Assembly (NCBI GenBank): GCA_006384855.1
Contig: VCJN01003568.1
Coordinates: 160,704-224,703 of the forward strand
Length of the DNA: 64,000 nt
Reading direction: 5' to 3'
DNA from: Tetraselmis striata
Lineage: Eukaryota; Chlorophyta; Chlorodendrophyceae; Chlorodendrales; Chlorodendraceae
Shown here: in pieces, positions 45,821 through 56,904 of the stretch
Position numbering within the stretch: the stretch's first letter is position 1
Layout of the letters: every line of letters begins with the position of its first letter
Notes under the pieces: model-generated
Databases searched by the model: none
What the model was told of the DNA's origin: nothing
What the model saw: the letters and a program-made list of their open reading frames with translations, nothing else
Program-made: the position numbers and the translations under genes

Positions 45821-45984
45821 TCCTGATACTGTAGTTAATATATCGCAAAGGCGGCCACCAAAAAAACACCCGTACCTTCGCTACCGGTAATTCTTACTCG
45901 GGTGATTAACAATTCCGCCCTTTACCTGTAGTATAACCAATAAAATCCACCTAGAGACAGTACTGCTCACAGTTGACTCTTACA

Positions 45985-46360
45985 TAAGGGCTTTCACAAA
46001 AGCGCACTACAAACAGAACTAAATAACAGAACTCACAGTTGACTCTCGTACTCGTACAGGAAATAAATGTAGCCGCTATAGTCTTTTTGAAAAATACCCG
46101 TCGAGAGTATCCAATTGGGTTGTCGTGGGTGTTTTTTCCCGCCCCCGGGATACGACAGGACTGGTAATATTGAAACCCTTGCTAGGGTGAGATATACTAC
46201 ATTAGGGCTTTCACAAAAGCGCACTAAAAACAGAACTAACAGCAACTATGAAAGGTTGCCAGCAAAAGAGAGACATAAGCCTGAAACCAAGGTCGAGCAG
46301 GAGGACAGGGAGCCAAGAACAAAGAAGGAGCCAAGGGAACCACGAAGTCACTTAGCTTGG
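45985..46360 (-). repeat. LINE 3'-end copies
   Basis: 46203-46356 is nearly identical to the LINE 3' UTR at 34094-34246 and is flanked by the direct repeat ATACTAC (46194-46200 and 46364-46370). A shorter copy of the same terminus (AGGGCTTTCACAAAAGCGCA) lies at about 45986-46040. Both look like severely 5'-truncated insertions of the same family. Confidence 0.65.
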
Positions 46361-46801
46361 GTGATACTACAGGTACTTGTACTCGCTACCGATTGTAGTA
46401 CAATTTTATTTTGAGCGGCTGTGTTCGGCAGGACCCGTAAAGCGACGGGTACCGCGTGTTGAGATACAGTATAATCAGGGGTCAGGTATAATGATGTGGA
46501 ATTGCGACGCCCGCGTCGTCATCTGGTAGCGAGGTACCGCTACCAGAAAGTGAGGAGCGCCGTAATAATCAACTACTCATCCGCCTCATGAGTACGAGGA
46601 TGAAGATACAGAAATGGCCGCTGTTTCAATATCCTTTTATTGCACGTAGTAGTCGCTAGTCGTAGTGCCGTTATTTCGATCGGAAATCATTTTATAGGTA
46701 TAGGGATGGGATTTCATAAATACAATGGACAAGTAGACCCGTTGCGGGAGTGTGGTATCGAGAGAGCCGCAAGGATCAATCGTACGGGTAGTTGTCGTAC
46801 C

Positions 46802-48313
46802 CAGGGTTGGGCTGCAGTATCTACTGCACTGCAGGCTGTAAAAACTGCAGCCTGCAGTTAAGCTACTGAACTGCAGCCTGTAGTACTTCCCGAAAATGGG
46901 CTGCAATGCAGTTACCCAAAATGCCCTAAATCTCACAGGATAACGTTTTGATGTCGCCCGCCAATGATTACAAGCCGTATGGCGACGGTTCCGGCGGTCG
47001 GAGCGCTGCGGATAGCACCGTACTCGCCCGTACCATAACATGTCGCCGCATCGGGGCATAGACATGTAGACCACACACACCAGCCGAACATATCCTACCT
47101 CACTTTACGCTCACCCAGGCGCCACCACATGTCATCCTCCTCTCGTCACTCTTCGTCAATTATATGGAGGGAGACCAGTCTGCCGCGAAGCAAGGCGCAA
47201 CGGCGATGGCGGACGAGGCAATGGCGGAGGACAGCACCACCGCCGCGGCCAGCACTGCAACGGAGCTGTGCTCCTGATGTAAGCCAAATCATATGTGGTA
47301 CCCCCCCACACACACACACATAATACATCTGCTGACTTTATCCCTCCCCCTTTACTGTTGGCTGATGTTTGCTGGCTGCCGCCTGCTCCCTACCTGCAGA
47401 CCTTCAAAGTCAAAAGATCACCACAAGGTTGTGTCAAAAATCAAGGTCAGAAAGACATTGTACCCCGATGTGTGTGCCCGCTTTGGCAAGGCAGCGCTAA
47501 CGTTCATCACCCCGATGAAAACCAGGTTCACCAACGTATGCCCCCTCTGCATTTTCCCTCATCTCTGAAATAGCTAGGATTGCTTTGTGTGCCGAGCTCA
47601 CATATTGAGTGCGAGCGCGTGTTCTCTCTTGCTGGTCTTATCACCATGCACTTAAGAAATAGAATGAACCTGGATAACATGGGTGCCTGGGTATTCGTTC
47701 AGAGGAACCTGGACTTGGGTGCCAATGTTAGGGACCTATTGGCGTCGTACTACGGGGAGGATGCTTTCAGCGCCGTGGCGGCGGATCTACTCAAGCCGTG
47801 CGGAGAGGATTGGCTGGCCAGCCAGGTCCTTGAGGGCGAGGGCGAGGGGAAGGCCAGCCGCATTCAATGGGAAGCGGTGGAGTCCATGCTGGAGCAGTAT
47901 GGAGCCGAGCCAGCGGATGAGGAGGCGGGAGATTAGAGAGGATTTTATGCCATCATGCTTTTGTATGCGTGTTTCAATATGCATGCGTTGGGACATCATC
48001 ATTGGACACACACAAATGTACACACAGTAGGCTTTTCCCCTCTGTAGCCAATTTAATGATATATTACAACTTCCACCACGATTGCTGCCCCTCTGCATCC
48101 GCCATCATCTCTGCCGCTTTGCCCTTCACTGTCCCGCCCTTCCCTATACTCAGTAGTTTCAGTGCTACTGCAGCCTGCACTGCAACCTGCACTGCAGCTT
48201 GCAGTACTGCAGCCAGTTGACTGCAGCCTGCATTGCAGCCTGCCTGCATACTGCAGTACTGCAACCTGCACTGCAGCCTGCAGTACTGGAAAGTGGAATG
48301 CAGCCCAACCCTG
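46802..48313 (+). mobile_element. hAT element, 1512 bp, with defined ends
   Basis: Terminal inverted repeats of 15 bp are perfect (CAGGGTTGGGCTGCA). The flanks GTCGTACC and GTCGTAAT form an 8-bp target duplication with two mismatches. Both subterminal regions are dense in CTGCAG and CAGCCTGCA motifs (46810-46910 and 48160-48300). The interior keeps only the C-terminal part of a transposase, so it is an internally deleted derivative. Confidence 0.85.
47580..47936 (+). pseudogene. hAT transposase C-terminal dimerisation domain
   Basis: An open frame with VPSSHIECERVFSLAGLI and HLRNRMNLDNMGAWVFVQRN, the conserved hAT family dimerisation region, followed by an acidic tail to TAG. An upstream exon-like piece (about 47396-47535: FGKAALTFITPMKTRF) could join it across an intron. 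No catalytic DDE region remains between the termini. Confidence 0.75.
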
Positions 48314-48321
48314 GTCGTAAT

Positions 48322-48600
48322 ATTGCCCAGCCCCGCTTCCGCCGACCCGCCGACCCGGGACCCAGCGTCCGTCGACGGACGGGCGGCGAGGCGGACGGGC
48401 GACGGTCATCGTCCGGCGTCTGGCGACGGACGACCAACGGCGTCCGGCGTCCGGGTCCGGGTCCGGTCCACGCGGCGGGCTCGGCACTTCGCGCCACGCC
48501 CGCCCCGTAGACCTGACGAACGGCGACGACACGCCCGACCGGCGGCGAGCGCGGGCGGCTGGGCGGGCCGGCCGGTTGGTACCCGTGCCGGTACAGGTAC
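48322..48600 (-). repeat. inverted, diverged copy of the array core
   Basis: Read on the minus strand this matches the GC-rich core of the array units: GTCAGGTCTACGGGGCGGGC, the GGACGCCGG repeats and CGTCGACGGACG. It lies head to head with the array that starts just beyond the TA/TG microsatellite, and the hAT element sits against it. Confidence 0.65.
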
Positions 48601-48605
48601 CGTAC

Positions 48606-48626
48606 ATGTATATATATATATATATA

Positions 48627-48666
<40 letters not shown>
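48606..48666. repeat. (TA)n(TG)n microsatellite
   Basis: About 10 TA units followed by about 19 TG units, between the inverted core copy and the tandem array. Confidence 0.95.
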
Positions 48667-48668
<2 letters not shown>

Positions 48669-51600
48669 CTAAGCGGCGCTTCGCGCCGGGGATTTGTGGA
48701 GGTGCCCCTACCTCTTGGGTTGAGCCTGGTGCGGGATGTGGGCCGCTTTTAGCCGGCTTGTAGTGTTGATCTTGCAATACTGTGTTTTTCCGGGTAATAC
48801 TGCTTGTAGCGTAGATTTGTCAGTAATTTATTTTTCAAAAGGGAAACGTATTATTTTGTAAAACAGATTAAATCTACAAGCCGCGTAAAAGCGGGCCGCT
48901 GACTACTGGTGTGCATTACAAAAAGGCCAGTACCCAACCCACCGCTAAAAGCAGTGCCCCCCCCCCCCCCCCCCCCCCCCAAAAAAAGCAGCACTACAAG
49001 ATCAGCAATACAATACAGGCGGCCCGCATCCCGCACGAGGCCGCGCAGGTCGGGCCGGTCGTCAGGTCTACGGGGCGGGCACGGCGCGAATCACCGTGCC
49101 CGCCGCCTGTACCAGCACCGGACGCCGGACGCCGGACGCCGGACGCCGTCATTCGACCGTCGCCCCTCCGTCGACGGACGCCGGGCCCCGGGTCGGCGGA
49201 CTGCCCCCGCACCGCGGCGACCCCCCTGTTTACAACATCATTTTACAGCATACACTTGGAATACCGTATAGTCGCTGTAAGAATAAAAGAGGCGGGCACG
49301 TCTCGCTTGCTGATTCAGCAGTAAAAACGCGCTGCGGTACCGCGTTATTTTGGCGTATCAGACGGATATATGACGTGCATGGGCTAGAATACACGCGCGT
49401 CCATTCAGAAATGAGCCGTACACGTACCTGTACCGTGAAATCAAACGAGCGAACACCGAACGTATGACGGTTCATACACGAAGCGCGTGTGACGGAGGAC
49501 GGACGGACGGACGGACGGACGGAGGACGCCTAAAACTCCGTCACAAAACCGTACTGTAACCGGTATCAATTCTATCATATTCCAGGCGATTTCGGACGCG
49601 GCTCTCCTTTTCCTCCGCTCAACCCAAGAGGTAGGGGCATATATGCCTACATTAGCTACTAAGCGGCGCTTCGCGCGGGGGATTTGTGGAGGTGCCCCTA
49701 CCTCTTGGGTTGAGCCTGGTGCGGGATACCTGGTGCAATACAATACAAGCCGTCTACATGCGGCCCGCATCCCGCACGAGGCCGCGCAGGTCGGGCCTGT
49801 CGTCAGGTCTACGGGGCGGGCACGGCGCGAGTCGCCATGCCCGCCGCCTGTACCGGCACCGGACGCCGGACGCCGGACGCCGTCATTCGACCGTCGCCCC
49901 TCCGTCGACGGACGCCGGGCCCCGGGTCGGCGGACTGCCCCCGCACCGCGGCGACCCCTTTTTACATCATCATTTTACAGCATATACTTCGACCACCGTA
50001 TAGTCGCTGCATAAATAAAGAGGGCAAGTCTCGCTTGCTGATTCAGCAGTAAAAACGCGCTGCGGTACCGCGCTATTTTGGCGTATCAGACGGATATATG
50101 ACGTGCCTGGGCTAGAATACATGCGCATCCATTCAGAACATTTCCGTACACAGACATGTACCGTGAAATCAAACGAGCGAACACCGAACGTATGACGGTT
50201 CATACACGAAGCGCGTATGACGGAGGACGGGCGGACGGACGGAGGACGGACGGACGGACGGACGCCTAAAACTCCGTCATAAAACCGTATTGCAACCGGT
50301 ATCGATTCTCTCGTATTACAGGCGATTTCGGACGCGGTCCTCCTTTCTATCCGCTCAACCGAAGAGGTAGGGGAATATATACACACATAAGCGGCGCTTC
50401 GCGCCGGGGATTTGTGGAGGTGCCCCTACCTCTTGGGTTGAGCCTGGTGCGGGATGCGGGCCGCTTTTAGCCGGCTTGTAGTGTTGATCTTGTAATACTG
50501 TTGTTTCCGGGTAATACTGTTTTTAGGGTTAGATTTGTCAGTAATTTATTTTTCAAAAGAGACGTATTATTTTGTAAAACAGATTAAATCTGCAAGCCGC
50601 GTAAAAGCGGGCCGCTGACTACTGGTGTGCATTACAAAAAGGCCAGTACCCAACCCACCGCTAAAATCAGTATTACCCCCCCCCCCCCCCCCCCCCCCCC
50701 CCAAAAAAAAGCAGCACTACAAGATCAGCAATACAATACAGGCGGCCCGCATCCCGCACGAGGCCGCGCAGGTCGGGCCGGTCGTCAGGTCTACGGGGCG
50801 GGCACGGCGCGAATCACCGTGCCCGCCGCATGTACCAGCACTGGACGCCGGACGCCGGACGCCGTCATTCGACCGTCGCCCCTCCGTCGACGGACGCCGG
50901 GCCCCGGGTCGGCGGACTGCCCCCGCACCGCGGCGACCCCCCTGTTTACAACATCATTTTACAGCATACACTTGGAATACCGTATAGTCGCTGTAAGAAT
51001 AAAAGAGACGGGCACGTCTCGCTTGCTGATTCAGCAGTAGAAACGCGCTGCGGTACCGCGTTATTTTGGCGTATCAGACGGATATATGACGTGCATGGGC
51101 TAGAATACACGCGTGTCCATTCAGAAATGAGCCGTACACGTACCTGTACCGTGAAATCAAACGAGCGAACACCGAACGTATGACGGTTCATACACGAAGC
51201 GCGTGTGACGGAGGACGGACGGACGGAGGACGGAGGACGCCTAAAACTCCGTCACAAAACCGTACTGTAACCGGTATCAATTCTATCATATTCCAGGCGA
51301 TTTCGGACGCGGCTCTCCTTTTCCTCCGCTCAACCCAAGAGGTAGGGGAATATATACACACATGAGCTACTAAGCGGCGCTTCGCGCAGGGGATTTGTGG
51401 AGGTGCCCCTACCTCTTGGGTTGAGCCTGGTGCGGGATACCCGGTGCAATACAGTACAAGACGTCTACAGGCAGCCTGCATCCCGCACGAGGCCGCGCAG
51501 GTCGGGCCGGTCGTCAGGTCTACGGGGCGGGCACGGCGCGAATCACCGTGCCCGCCGCTTGTACCAGCACCGGACGCCGGACGCCGGACGCCGTCATTCG

Positions 51601-51825
51601 ACCGTCGCCCCTCCGTCGACGGACGCCGGGCCCCGGGTCGGCGGACTGCCCCCGCACCGCGGCGACCCCTTTTTACAGCATCATTTTACAGCATACACTT
51701 GGAATACCGTATAGTCGCTGTAAGAATAAAAGAGGCGGGCACGTCTCGCTTGCTGATTCAGCAGTAAAAACGCGCTGCGGTACCGCGTTATTTTGGCGTA
51801 TCAGACGGATATATGACGTGCCTGG
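48667..51825. repeat. tandem array of palindrome-ended units, part 1
   Basis: Unit starts (GCGGCGCTTCGCGC) lie at about 48673, 49671, 50391 and 51373, giving periods of about 998, 720 and 982. Each unit opens with CCCTACCTCTTGGGTTGAG and closes with its complement before a ~55-base linker. Long units carry an extra ~290-base foldback insert, with poly-C then poly-A inside (48955-48987 and 50676-50709). Units include GGACGCC and GGAC microsatellites. No protein-coding pattern is conserved between copies. The last unit is cut at 51825 by the 5 kb insertion. Confidence 0.85.
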
Positions 51826-52262
51826 TACAGGGCACATTTTTAAGTCAAAACGGTCTAATTCCTGGACTCAAAAATGTGCCCCCCACGTGATCGCTTAGGC
51901 TGGGATATGTACCCATTTTTCGGTCACATTTCAGGTGCAATGCAATACTATACGAGAGTACTAAAAATGGCACATCGGCGTGTCCTCTTCGCGCCCTCAG
52001 TCCCGTTAAGTACTATCCGCCTCACCTTGGATCGAAGATTGCGGACGCGAGGGCGAGGCGACTGGCGTTTCAAGCCTGGAAATCGAGCCTCACTCGCGCA
52101 GAGAAGACGCCCCGGGCCTACGAGTCTATCGCCGACCTCAGAGATTGTGTTCGTTGCAACGAGATGCTACCTCTGAACCCTGCTGACAGCGACGCGGCGT
52201 TGGGGCGAGATGTCGGCGCATGCGGCGGTGCGGGCTTCGCGTCCCGAGATGAGGGCTCCTTA

Positions 52263-52747
52263 GGCGGAGATGCGGGTCGGGGAGGCGGAGATGCGGCACC
52301 GCCACGTAAGATGTGGCCCTGCGACTCCCACCAACGGCACCCGAAGGCGCCTGACGGCTTGACGTGGCTTCGCGTTTCGACTTAGGCGCCTAGAAGGGGT
52401 CGTCGTCCTCCAACTCTTTCGCCATCTTGAAGGAGGACTCGGCCCACGCTTCTTGGAATGCTTCTTGCGCAGCTTAATGGGCGACAAGCTGCTGCTCTTG
52501 CCTCCATAGGCGGAGATGCGGGTCGGGGAGGCGGAGATGCGGCACCGCAACGGGAAGATGTGGCCCTGCGACTCCCACCAGCGGCACCCGAAGGCGCCTG
52601 ACGATTTGACGTGGCTTCGCGTTTCGGCTTAGGCGCCTGGAAGGGTCGTCGTCCTCCAACTCTATCGCCATCTTGAAGGAGGACTCGGCCCGCGCTTCTT
52701 GGAATGCTTCTTGCGCAGCTTAATGGGCGACAAGCTGCTCTTGCCTC
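52263..52747. repeat. 246-bp tandem duplication
   Basis: GGCGGAGATGCGGGTCGGGG at 52263 recurs at 52509, and the copies stay collinear through the CCTGCGACTCCCACCA and GCGCAGCTTAATGGGCGACA segments. Within each unit the 20-base GGCGGAGATGCGG motif is itself repeated. Confidence 0.85.
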
Positions 52748-53039
52748 CCGTGCTCAACGCACCGTGCGGGCGCTTCGTCGCACTCGAAGGTTGAGGCTCA
52801 CTCGGCGGCTTGGCAGTCTCCGAGGGACCAAGCCTGCTCGGGGGAGGGGCGGAGCTGCTCGAAGCTCCATCAAGAGACATGCTGCAGCGCCGTTTTGGGA
52901 GCCATCTCCGCCGGACCCCGGTGGCTGTGGTTGAGATGCGGGCTTAGAGGACCTGCCAGCCTGACGCGGCGCCGCTACGACCTGGTAGTAGCGGTCGTCG
53001 ACCAAGACGGTGGGGGGTAAAGAGCCGGCTCGGCAACCT

Positions 53040-54565
53040 TCCAGTATGAGGATTTTTATGACAAAAAGGGGATTTGATTGCCCGTATGCTTTACAATACT
53101 ATACAGATTGCAGGGCAGTAGGGCTAATACCTGATATTTGCTGGCGGCACGCCGCAGATTGCTGCAGCGCTGCAGCGCAGATGCTGCCTTAAGGCATGCT
53201 TTAATTGCCTAGATGGCTGCAAACCATTTCGTATGCGGGGTTGTATGGCATAGAAGGGATGTGAACACGCACCTGCTTGACGATACTATACAGATTGCAA
53301 GGCAGTAGGGCTAATGCCTTATATGTGCTGGCGGCAGCCGCAGATTGCTGCAGCGCTGCACCGCAGATTGCTGCAGCGCTGCACCGCAGATGCTGCCTTA
53401 AGGCATGCTTTAATTGCCTAGATGGCTGCAAACCATTTCGTATGCGGAGTTGTATGGCATAGAAGGGATGTGAACACGCACCTGCTTGACGATACTATAC
53501 AGATTACAGGGCAGTAGGGCTAATACCTGATATTTGCTGGCGGCACGCCGCAGATTGCTGCAGCGCTGCAGCGCAGATGCTGCCTTAAGGCATGCTTTAA
53601 TTGCCTAGATGGCTGCAAACCATTTCGTATGCGGGGCTGCATGGCATAGAAGGGATGTGAACACGCACATGCTTGACGATACTATACAGATTGCAAGGCA
53701 GTAGGGCTAATGCCTTATATGTGCTGGCGGCACGCCGCAGATTGCTGCAGCGCTGCACCGCAGATGCTGCCTTTAGGCATGCTTTAATTGCCTAGATGGC
53801 TGCAATCCATTTATTAGTATGCGGGGCTGCATGGCATAGAAGGGATGTGAACACGCACCTGCTTGGCGATACTATACAGATTGCAAGGCAGTAGGGCTAA
53901 TGCCTGATATTTGCTGGCGGCACGCCGCAGATTGCTGCAGCGCTGCACCACAGATGCTGCCTTTAGGCATGCTTTAATTGCCTAGATGGCTGCAAACCAT
54001 TTATTAGTATGCGGGGCTGCATGGCATAGAAGGGGTGTGAACACGCACCGGCTTGACGATACTATACAGACTGCAAGGCAGTACGGTTAATACCTCATAT
54101 TTGCTGGCGGCACGCCGCAGATTGCTGCAGCCATTTGCCTAGACGGCTGCAAACCATTTCGTATGCGGGGCTGCATGGCATGAAAGGGATGTGAACATGC
54201 ACCGGCTTGACGATACTATGCAGTTTGCAAGGCAGTAGGGCTAATACCTGATATGTGCTGGCGGCACGCCGCAGATTGTTGCAGCGCTGCACCGCAGATG
54301 CGGCCTTAAGGCATGTTTTAATCGCCTGGATGGCTGCAAACCATTTTGTATGCGGGGCTGCATGGCATAGAAGGAATGTGAACACGCACCGGCTTGACGA
54401 TACTATACGGATTGCAAGGCAGTATTGACGTGATATTTGCTGGCGGCACGCCGCAGATTGCTGCAGCGTTGCACCGCAGATGCTGCCTTTAAGCATGATT
54501 GCACCGCAGTCCGCAGACGGCTGCACCGCAGATGGCTGCAAACCATTTAGTATGCGGGGCTGCAT
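53040..54565. repeat. ~188-bp satellite array, about eight units
   Basis: The landmark GATACTATACAG recurs at about 53095, 53282, 53491, 53678, 53868, 54058, 54212 and 54399. Periods are 187, 209, 187, 190, 190, 154 and 187. Units contain CGCCGCAGATTGCTGCAGCG, CTTTAATTGCCTAGATGGCT and GGGATGTGAACACGCAC. The 209 period results from an internal duplication of the GCAGATTGCTGCAGCGCTGC block, and the 154 period from a deletion. This is not a CRISPR array: units abut and there are no unique spacers. Confidence 0.92.
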
Positions 54566-54599
54566 GAATCACCAACATGCGCCGGCCGCGCCTGCGCTG

Positions 54600-54755
54600 G
54601 CCGCGGCGCGTTGGCGCCGCGCTGCCCCGGCCGCGGCGCGTTGGCGCCGCGCTGCCCCGGCCGCGGCGCGTTGGCGCCGCGCTGCCCCGGCCGCGGCGCG
54701 TTGGCGCCCCGCTGCCCCGGCCGCGGCGCGTTGGCGCCCCGCTGCCCTAGCCGCG
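54600..54755. repeat. 30-bp GC-rich minisatellite, five units
   Basis: The unit CCGCGGCGCGTTGGCGCC plus GCGCTGCCCCGG repeats exactly every 30 bases, with one C/G variant in later units. Because 30 is a multiple of three, all frames stay open and read as a 10-residue repeat, which explains the apparent ORFs here. Confidence 0.93.
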
Positions 54756-54922
54756 CTAGCAAAGGAAGTGCGGTTTGTGAAATCGACAGACATGAGTCGA
54801 TTCAAGTCTTATCTGCGGTTGAGAATGATTTGTTGTGATCGTTGATTATGATTAATGAGGTATTGTCCAGGGAGCTATGGCAGCGAATTTCAAGCTGCAT
54901 GAATCCCTTGTCACGGACCAGA

Positions 54923-55593
54923 CACGAACCCACGTTGCTTGCCGAGGTGCTCCGAGAGATGCGCCCTTAAAGTCGCCGAATCTCTTCCGACGACCAACCA
55001 CAAGGCGCGTCCGTTGGTGTCGGGGTTTCTTGGGTGCTTTGATGAGAAGTACACGACCCGCTTTCAACAGACTGTGGAGGTAGTTCATTTGCGGGCGGGG
55101 CCCTTGCGTCAAGTAGGTGCTCGGAATCTGCACGCAACAGATTTCCGCCTTGTAGGCCGCCAGCAACGGTAGGAGCAAATTCAGGTGAGTGAACCAAGGC
55201 GAAGTGACAACGACAAAGGGCTCCTTGCACAGGGCAGCGTTACAAGAGCTAGGAGCGACAGTACACGGGTTTGTACGCGAGAGATGCGAGCGCTCATATG
55301 CCCCCACCGCGGAGATGCGGGTAATCCCACCCTCTACCGCCTTTAAATTCTCTCCACCCTCCGCATCTCTTGCTCGTCAGTCGTGCGAGCGGTGGCCTCA
55401 GCGGTGCCACCGCTGCTTTGACGTCCGGGAGGACGTACCCGTCGTCCCCAATGTGGGCCTCCGGGTTCCAGTGCCCCATCTCTCGCCGCCGCCATGGTTC
55501 TCGCCGTCTCGCATACACGAACCCACGTTGCTTGCCGAGGTGCTCCGAGAGATGCGCCCTTAAAGTCGCCGAATCTCGTCCGACGACCAACTT
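54923..55593. repeat. direct repeat pair of ~80 bp
   Basis: CACGAACCCACGTTGCTTGC... (54923-55007) recurs at 55516-55593, including GAGAGATGCGCCCTTAAAGT and CCGACGACCAAC. On the minus strand both encode an RFGDFKGASLGAPRQATWVR-like stretch, but in no recognisable protein. Confidence 0.75.
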
Positions 55594-55677
55594 CAAGGCG
55601 TCGACAATTGTCACATCTCGCCCCCTCCTGACGGCAGTGAGTGGCGCGCAGCAATTGAGAAAGATGATGAGGAGAAG

Positions 55678-55716
55678 CCCCCCCCCCCCCCCCCCCTCCA
55701 CCCCCCCCCCCCCCCG
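55678..55716. repeat. poly-C block
   Basis: Two C runs of about 17 and 15 bases separated by TCCA, inside the 5 kb insertion. Confidence 0.9.
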
Positions 55717-56904
55717 CCACGCCGTCGACATTGGCAGGACCCGAGCCGCAGTCCGGGTCTGCCATGCATGACAAGGGCTTTTGCCGGGCCATTTTAACAT
55801 GACGATATTCGCATCTGCCGGTGAGCTTGTTGGACATACTCGTTCCAAATCCCCCGCAGCTCGTTGTACACAAGCCGGTGGTCTTCAGAGGCCAAGAAGG
55901 CCCGCATGTTCACCGTGCTCTCGTCCCTGCCCCTCCCTTGCAGTCTGAGGTCATCGGGTACTGCGGATCGTGCACGAGGTGTTAGAGGTCGTTGGCAGAC
56001 AGGGACGAAAACACGAAACGGGTGGGAAACGGGGCGGGTGTCACCACTCATGTCGAGATGCGCGACGGCGAGGTGCGCTTAACGCAGCCCACGGCGCCAT
56101 GATGAGAGATGCGAGCGAAGATGCGAGTCCGCGTACCGTTGGAGTCGCTCCTGGGAGAGGGTCCAAAGGTGGCACACCTTGAGGCTTGGGGGGTCAGGCT
56201 GAGGCTCGCGGTGAGGCGAAGGCTGCGAATCTCCGGCCCCGGGCCATAGCGGGCCGCTTCCATGTTGCCCACCGCCCGGCTGCAGGGGCCTCATGGGCTG
56301 AGTCGTGGGTATTGGCGCCTGAGACGCCCTCCTGCCGGAACGCAAGTGCATCTGCGGAGAATCTTGCGCCATGGGGGTCACTAGCAGTGTGTCGAGAGCC
56401 CTGCTCGTTGGGTCAAAGCCAAGTGCAGCCGCAGATGTCCCCGCCACGCACGGGACTCTGCAAGCGGGCAGATGTGCGTTTTGCTCTGCCAGGACGGTCT
56501 GCCATGCTTTTGTGCACCGAGAAGCGTTAAGATGCCTCAAAGAATATACAAGCGCGAGGGAGCTTGCGAGGGGTAGATGAGTGGGAAGCACAGTGGCGGC
56601 GTAGCATTCGAGGCCAAAAAAAAAGTTAGCATGGAAGAGTAGCGACGCATCTCGTCAAAGGGCGGTGGACAGGCGTGTAGTACATAGTGCAGGTTCATTT
56701 CACTGAATAGTACCTCGTACATTGTTGGCAAGAAAAGGAATGTGTCAAAAGCAGGTTTCACAGTACATTCGTACATTGTTAGGCGTAACTCAAATTTGCA
56801 CCCCCCAAAAGGGGTACAATATTGAGTTAAGGGGGGTATAATTTTTAGTGCAGAAATGTGCCCATTTTGACTCAATAATCGCCCTTTTTCCTGACGTGCC
56901 TGGG

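Larger units (their letters stand above)
51826..56892. mobile_element. 5.07 kb insertion with 12-bp target duplication
   Basis: It interrupts one array unit. TGACGTGCCTGG occurs immediately before (51814-51825) and at the far end (56893-56904), and removing the insert restores a unit of the expected ~0.73 kb. The ends carry related text: left GGGCACATTTTTAAGTCAAAA, right (complement) GAGTCAAAATGGGCACATTT. The left end also folds back on itself within 70 bases. The interior holds duplications, a satellite and a minisatellite. Minus-strand ORFs at 54850-56590 are not recognisable. A 9-12 bp duplication suggests a Mutator-like or foldback element, but no transposase was identified. Confidence 0.7.

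Noticed and set aside
48322..48600. GC-rich frames rich in Arg/Pro as a gene
   Set aside because: The sequence is an inverted copy of the tandem-array core, and frames are not conserved between array copies.
50519..50535. TTTTTAGGGTTAGA as interstitial telomere repeat
   Set aside because: A single partial match occurs in each long array unit, with no tandem TTTTAGGG.
53040..54565. Regular repeats considered as a CRISPR array
   Set aside because: Units of ~188 bp are contiguous without unique spacers, and the host is eukaryotic.
54547..54805. Repeat proteins with a 10-residue period in several frames
   Set aside because: This is an artefact of a 30-bp GC minisatellite that leaves every frame open.
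55294..55873. Minus-strand frames in the 5 kb insertion as a transposase
   Set aside because: They run through poly-G/poly-C and show no DDE, zinc-finger or other motif that I could identify.
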